Assembly: GCF_002865645.1 (NCBI RefSeq)
Contig: NW_020194708.1
Span: 186,001-250,000, forward strand
Origin: Hyaloscypha bicolor E
Taxonomy: Eukaryota; Ascomycota; Leotiomycetes; Helotiales; Hyaloscyphaceae
Length of the DNA: 64,000 nucleotides
Direction: 5' to 3'
This document shows positions 59,502 to 64,000 of the stretch, in pieces. The position numbers and the translations under genes are program-made. The notes under the pieces are model-generated. The model made no database searches. It worked only from the letters and a program-made list of their open reading frames with translations, and was not told the DNA's origin. Numbering within the stretch: the stretch's first letter is position 1; every line of letters begins with the position of its first letter.

Positions 59502-59626
59502 AAACAGTTAGCTCAGTTGGTTAGAGCGTGTATGTTTGACTTCACACTGCAAGTCCGACGCACCACTAATAGATAAATAGGGTGCTAATAACGCCAAGGT
59601 CGCGAGTTCGACCCTCGTAGTGACCA
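59502..59626 (+). tRNA. tRNA-Ile(AAU)-like gene with insertion, possibly pseudogene
   Basis: The D-arm is intact (GCTCAGTTGGTTAGAGC, 59,511-59,527). The anticodon loop CTAATAA (AAT, Ile) is at 59,585-59,591 with 3' stem CGCCA. A T-arm GCGAGTTCGACCCTCGT and 3' acceptor strand AGTGACC plus discriminator A end at 59,626. Two defects are visible. About 51 nt (about 59,530-59,580) sit inside the 5' strand of the anticodon stem, not at the canonical intron site 3' of the anticodon; without them TGGTG/CGCCA would pair. The 5' acceptor strand AAACAGT pairs with AGTGACC at only three of seven positions. It may be a tRNA pseudogene or the 5' third may come from another sequence. Confidence 0.55.
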
Positions 59627-59945
59627 AGTATCAAACTTCCAATTTCTCTTTTTTCCAATTTTTTTGACGTCGTGCATGTGGGTTTGGGGAGCGGGTCTTC
59701 GAATCTTGGCTGGGATTTTGTCGACTTGCTTCTCCACTTCATGGCAGAGGAGGGGAAGAGGAGCAGAGGAGCAAGGAATATTTGGCTGACATAATGTACA
59801 AGTGTATTAATTATTGAGTACTTCCAAAATCATCGTGGTATCATTATATATACAAATCCGCTTTCCATTTTGCCTCTGTCAAATCAACGCGTTCCTATTT
59901 TCACATCGTAGACCAAGCCACTATCATCTTCCATTTAGTGAAAAC

Positions 59946-60885
59946 TTAAAATGTCCCAGTAGGATTGTTATTGTAAGGCTGATGAGTCCTCACATATCCA
60001 TCATTTGCCGCCCCTGGAGTGTGAGTAGTAGCCGTGATCTGGTACCCATGAGCCGGCACGCCACCAGCCTGGTTTCCATACGAAGTGACATTGCCATACT
60101 TGTTTAATGGAGCTTCACCCGCACCCACGGCCGTGGTATCCGTAGTATATGAAGTTCTGAAATCCGCAGGTGTAGCGTGGGTGGGCAGGGCATCGGCATT
60201 CTTTTCGTACATGCTGTTGCGCTTCTGCTTGCGTTGCCAGAACTTGCGCTTGGGAGAGCCAGCTGTGTACCCGTTGTTGGGGGAGGGGCCGAAGGCCTTC
60301 TCCTTGCGGCGGTGCTTGATGAGGCCGAGTTCGACTGGGATAGAGAGCAGGAAGAAAACTCTGTATGATATCAGCATTTGCTCGAGTCGTCTTTCTACGA
60401 GGAGCGGCGAGAACTTACACAGCAACGATAGCCACCGCAAAGCAAGCAGTCTCCAGTCGACAGGCTGTGTGCAAGCTCGGAAGTCTTGTGAATCCGCCGT
60501 TTCCTTGAGGAACCGTGTTGTCGTTGGTGTTTCCACTTCCGAACGGAGTGTTGACAAATCCCCTGCAGCTTCCATCACCACCGCGTGTCGCATACGCCAC
60601 ATAGATGAACGCTCCGCAGAAGGACAAGTCAAGGAGCATTCCCAGAAGGCTGAAGAATGCGATGCCGCCGAGACAGCACACCAGGAGCAGGGCGAAGATT
60701 GTGTAAAGGACGGCGGCACCGGAGATACCTTCAACGGCACGGATGTATGTGTCGATGTGCAGGTCGTGGTTATGCAGTGTTGCGAGGAAGTAAGAGAAGA
60801 TCGCAAGGATTACAGCGGCACAGCCGAATTGGATGAAGCGGAGGACGAGGGAGAGAGACTTCAGGGCGACGCCTCCAAATGCCAT
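59946..60885 (-). CDS. MARVEL-domain-like integral membrane protein, 293 aa
   Basis: Exons 60,419-60,885 and 59,946-60,360. The 58-nt intron (GTAAGT...CATACAG) joins VAIVAV to VFFLLSIPVELG in frame. Four hydrophobic helices span residues about 13-35, 50-75, 76-100 and 140-170. The second extracellular loop contains a GDGSCRGFVNTPFGSG-like segment (Cys-containing) characteristic of a common Ascomycota MARVEL-like family. The C-terminal cytoplasmic tail is basic then Tyr/Thr/Asn-rich. MARVEL proteins organise membrane domains and vesicle traffic; the specific role of this family is unknown. Intact, and start ATGGCATTTGG is well placed. Confidence 0.8.
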
Positions 60886-61926
60886 TTTGGCTGTCGTTAT
60901 GTTTATTTGGTGTGGAGAGTGGTGTTGATTGTCTTCGCTGACGCTTGACAGAGAGCTTACCGTAGATGGCGAGAAGCGAGGGGAGACAGTAAGGGTTTAT
61001 GAAGCAGGTTGAGATACGAGCTCGGCAGTGATCACACAGCGCAGAGCAGCAAGCGGGCCAGGGCATGGCATCACATCACATACCAACCACTCAGAGCAGG
61101 GAATTTAGCTGCAGATGCCTCTCGCGGAGTTGCCTAGTTTGCGTCAGGTGCCCGTTCTCGGTACTTTACAACGTATTGGTACCTCATTGGAACGTTCGGT
61201 TCGATTGGGGCTTGGATTCAGGGTCAACGCCTCGATCCCGATCTGATCGCGGTCGTGGACTCGTGGCGCGGCATGGCGAAAACCCTGAACTGAAAAACGA
61301 CGGCGTGGAACTACGGAGGTGCCTGGCAGTCTAGAAAGATGCCATTCCCGAGTTCTTTGGCTCTTGAGATGTTTTGCTTAAATGATTATTCGCTGTTTCG
61401 AGAGTTAGCAGCTCTTAGCAGGGACTGGTCGTTGAAGTTTTGAAGCTGGGTCGGCGGGGAACGATCTCGTTCCGTGGAAATACGTCATGGATGCAGGGGT
61501 TGCGAAGAGATCAACGGTGTGGCTGTGGCCTGGATCAGCCACCGACACGTGCAACGGCAGTTGGGGGCTGCAGGGTAGCGATAACTTCACGATGAAGGGA
61601 GTTCTAGATTGGCCTTTTGGTTTAAATAGTGTTACAAGCTTTCAGAAACCTGTGAAAAATCAGGTTCTGCTTTAGATGGCATTTGAGACAGGACTTCCAG
61701 CTCAACACCTTTCTCCACATCGTCGATGGTCAAGGAACGGACGAGCAGGCGCTCGAGGCTTGATCGTCTATCCGTACTACATTGTATCGAACAACTCTGA
61801 ATCTATGGATCTAGGTGACAAAACTGATGTCTTTATCATTAATCGTACAGTTATAATGCCCCCCCACCTCTTGCCGTCGACGCAGTGCATGCCTCCTTTG
61901 GTCCTCTTCCTCCAAAATGGCGTCCT
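60886..61926. other. Intergenic, nothing recognised
   Basis: About 1 kb between the MARVEL promoter and the 3' end of the alcohol dehydrogenase gene, with only short frames. Confidence 0.5.
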
Positions 61927-63283
61927 CTACTTCGTATGGAAAGCCTTCTTGAAGCCAACCAACGTAACACGATACCGAACATCATTGACCTTAACCTTCT
62001 CAACAGCCTTTTTGCAACCAGCCTCCGAGATATCAATCTGCTCGATCATCGGGTGGAGATTCTTCTCGCTGGCAAGCTTCAACATCTCCAAAGCCTCCTT
62101 CTTGCTTCCGATGTGGGAACCACCGATGGAGCTGCCATTGGAAGTGAAATCCTGGGCCATCATCTCGGGCAACGGTTTGTCTGGGAGACCAACATTGTGG
62201 AAGGCACCGTTGACGGCAAGCGTGCTCATGTAGGTTTTCAGGTCGAATTCGTTGGTCATATCGGCGCAATTGAGGATGAAGTTGAACGTGAAAGCGAGAG
62301 GCTTGGCCCAGTCCTTGTCTTTGGTGGACACAAAGTGGTCCGCACCAAGTTTGAGAGCTTCTTCCTTCTTGCCAGGAGTGTGGGATAGAGCCCAGACTTC
62401 CGCACCCAAACCCTTGGCCCATAAGAGAGCAAAATGCCCAAGACCACCAATGCCAACGATTGCAACCTTCTTGCCTGGGCGTGTGCCGGCACGTTTAAGT
62501 GGAGAGTACGTGGTGAGGCCAGCACACATCATGGGGCCAGCCTCGTGAGAGGGCATATTGTCGGGGATTGGAAAGACGAATTGTTGGTGAACTCGAGCGT
62601 GCGAAGAGTATCCTCCTTGAGACCAAATTTGGTTGCCATCCTTATCCTTCATCGCCTTGCCGCTGTCCGCTCCGCCGATATTGTATGGCGCGCCATAGGT
62701 ATCTGCAAAGTTAACAATGATTCGACCACGGGACCATAGTACACTCACCAACCATGTGAGGGCAGTAGTTCTCATTGTCCGACTTGCATTGGGGACATTT
62801 CATGCAAGATTGTACCTGAGCACCGACGCCAACACGGTCTCCAGGCTTGATTCCCTTGACCTTTGGCCCAACACGCAGAACCTTGCCGATGATCTCGTGA
62901 CCCACGCAGATGGGAGAGACGGCCAAATCCCCCCAGCCTCCTGTAATTGTGTGAACATCAGAGCCGCAAACGCCACAACATTCACTTTCGATATCGACAT
63001 CATTATCTTCGAATACCTTGGGGGTGAACTACAGGATTGTCAGTTATTCGTCGATTGACAACATTGAATTGGGACATAGAGATTCGTAGTCTCAGCAGTA
63101 GTTGGAACTTTGAAGAACTCTTCTTGTCCCCTAAGACATTGAGCGCGAAAGTTCCGGGATGATTGCTGAATGGATAGACATGCAATGATCGGGAATTCGT
63201 CGTACCTTCTCCTTGGTGAAGTCGCTCCATTTGTCCTTGGAGTGGATCACGAAACCCTCGAATTGCTCTGGTGCTGATGCCAT
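61927..63283 (-). CDS. Zinc NADP-dependent alcohol dehydrogenase (ADH6/CAD-like), 377 aa
   Basis: Exons 63,206-63,283, 62,749-63,028 and 61,927-62,702. The introns are 177 nt (GTACGA...CCTGTAG) and 46 nt (GTGAGT...GTTAAC...TTTGCAG). A more distal ATG at 63,337 would add 18 residues (MTSERSPTKKQK...), so the start is between the two. Catalytic zinc ligands are Cys47 in CGVCGSDVH and His70/Glu71 in VGHE. Structural zinc ligands are Cys101, 104, 107 and 115 in SCMKCPQCKSDNENYC. The Rossmann motif is VGIGGLGH. SHTPGKKEEALKLGADHF and the GG-SHIGSKKE loop are typical of the Adh6/Adh7 and cinnamyl-alcohol-dehydrogenase group, which reduces aldehydes with NADPH in the cytosol. The first intron is long for this genome, but both splice sites are good. 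Intact. Confidence 0.9.
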
Positions 63284-63337
63284 TGTGGTTGATTGTTCAG
63301 TTTTCTGTTTCTTGGTAGGAGAGCGTTCGCTGGTCAT

Positions 63338-64000
63338 GTTGGATGGGATGGGGTTTTGTTTTGCAGTGGGAGGCCATTAATAGCATTTCTTGATGTCAGA
63401 AAGTCCGTTGCACTTTCGAACGGAAGGTCTAGACGAGTCTTCGTATATTTGGTGACCTCAGTGTTCTTCTCACATGCACCTGCCATTTTCGAGGCGAGTG
63501 CCCCTCCAAATCCCTCCAAACCCTTCCAACAAACAGTGGAGACGCGTCTTAACCCCGAAATTGTGACCATGGAGGGGTCGGAATAAACGCCGATGGGATT
63601 TTCAAAGGGGCAAATATCCGTCTGGACTTCAGACTCATGACATCAACAACACATGTGCGTTGATGCGTTGAAGAGTGACGTCAAAAGATGCCTCGCTAAG
63701 CAATATAGAATCAACGATGTGGGAGTGCATGAGACGATGCTGTACTGTACGAGATGAAAATGAAACCTAAGCTAGGGGGAAAAAAAGAATAAAATAAAAA
63801 TAAAAACACGTGATGTTGAAACAACGAGATAACGTGGAAAGGGGCCTCGATTCGAATAAATCAGGTGACCTCTTGTAGTCTGAGAGAACCGCAGTCTACC
63901 TCAGCCTAATAAGTGCGGGGCAGCGGGGAAAGTGCAGCTTCCGTTGAAACTCCCCAGGTTTCGTAGACCATACCATCTTCTTATTGAAACATGGTACTTT
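63338..64000. other. Promoter side of the dehydrogenase, nothing recognised
   Basis: No complete gene; a 97-codon plus-strand frame (63,293-63,586) overlaps the 5' end of the dehydrogenase and looks like chance. Confidence 0.5.

Noticed and set aside
60085..60948. 287-codon plus-strand frame.
   Set aside because: Antisense shadow of the MARVEL protein, whose two exons splice cleanly and show membrane helices.

Overview
The window reads as nuclear DNA of a filamentous ascomycete (Pezizomycotina). The genes carry short introns of about 41-177 nt with GT...AG ends and CTAAC-like branch points. Several products are fungal types: HET-domain proteins, a Zn2Cys6 regulator, a DUF4360 secreted protein and a four-helix MARVEL protein. 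Leotiomycetes is my guess at class, from general protein flavour only.

Layout: (1) 1-3,200, the 3' part of a HET-family gene and featureless DNA. (2) 3,200-18,870, an extremely AT-rich block without intact ORFs. It is the RIP-mutated remains of a Ty3/gypsy LTR retrotransposon: matching direct repeats near 5,016 and 17,815, and RT/RNase H and integrase remnants at 10.4-12.9 kb. (3) 18,870-29,750, a gene island with a lightly RIPed pseudogene, a repeat family, a coiled-coil protein, an unrecognised multi-exon Cys-containing protein and a two-exon HET protein. (4) 29,758-30,355, a hAT-like MITE at the edge of the second AT-rich block (29,860-38,545). That block holds a decayed Ty1/copia pol and an inverted fragment of the gypsy element of block 1. 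(5) 38,545-64,000, ordinary gene-rich DNA: an MFS transporter, two small MITEs, a damaged DUF4360 gene, dolichyldiphosphatase, an RWD/RBR ubiquitin ligase, two small uncertain genes, a decayed Zn2Cys6 regulator, an amino-acid permease, mitochondrial leucyl-tRNA synthetase, an odd tRNA-Ile, a MARVEL protein and a zinc alcohol dehydrogenase.

The genes do not form a pathway. The window illustrates a two-speed genome: AT-rich repeat graves next to accessory genes (HET, DUF4360, damaged regulator) and conserved housekeeping genes on the right. I found no convincing new multi-gene system. The most unusual items are the tRNA-Ile with a roughly 51-nt insertion and a mismatched acceptor stem, the 54-codon tandem repeat in the AT block, a repeat family present in both RIPed and nearly intact form, the damaged Zn2Cys6 gene, and three MITEs with identifiable target-site duplications.
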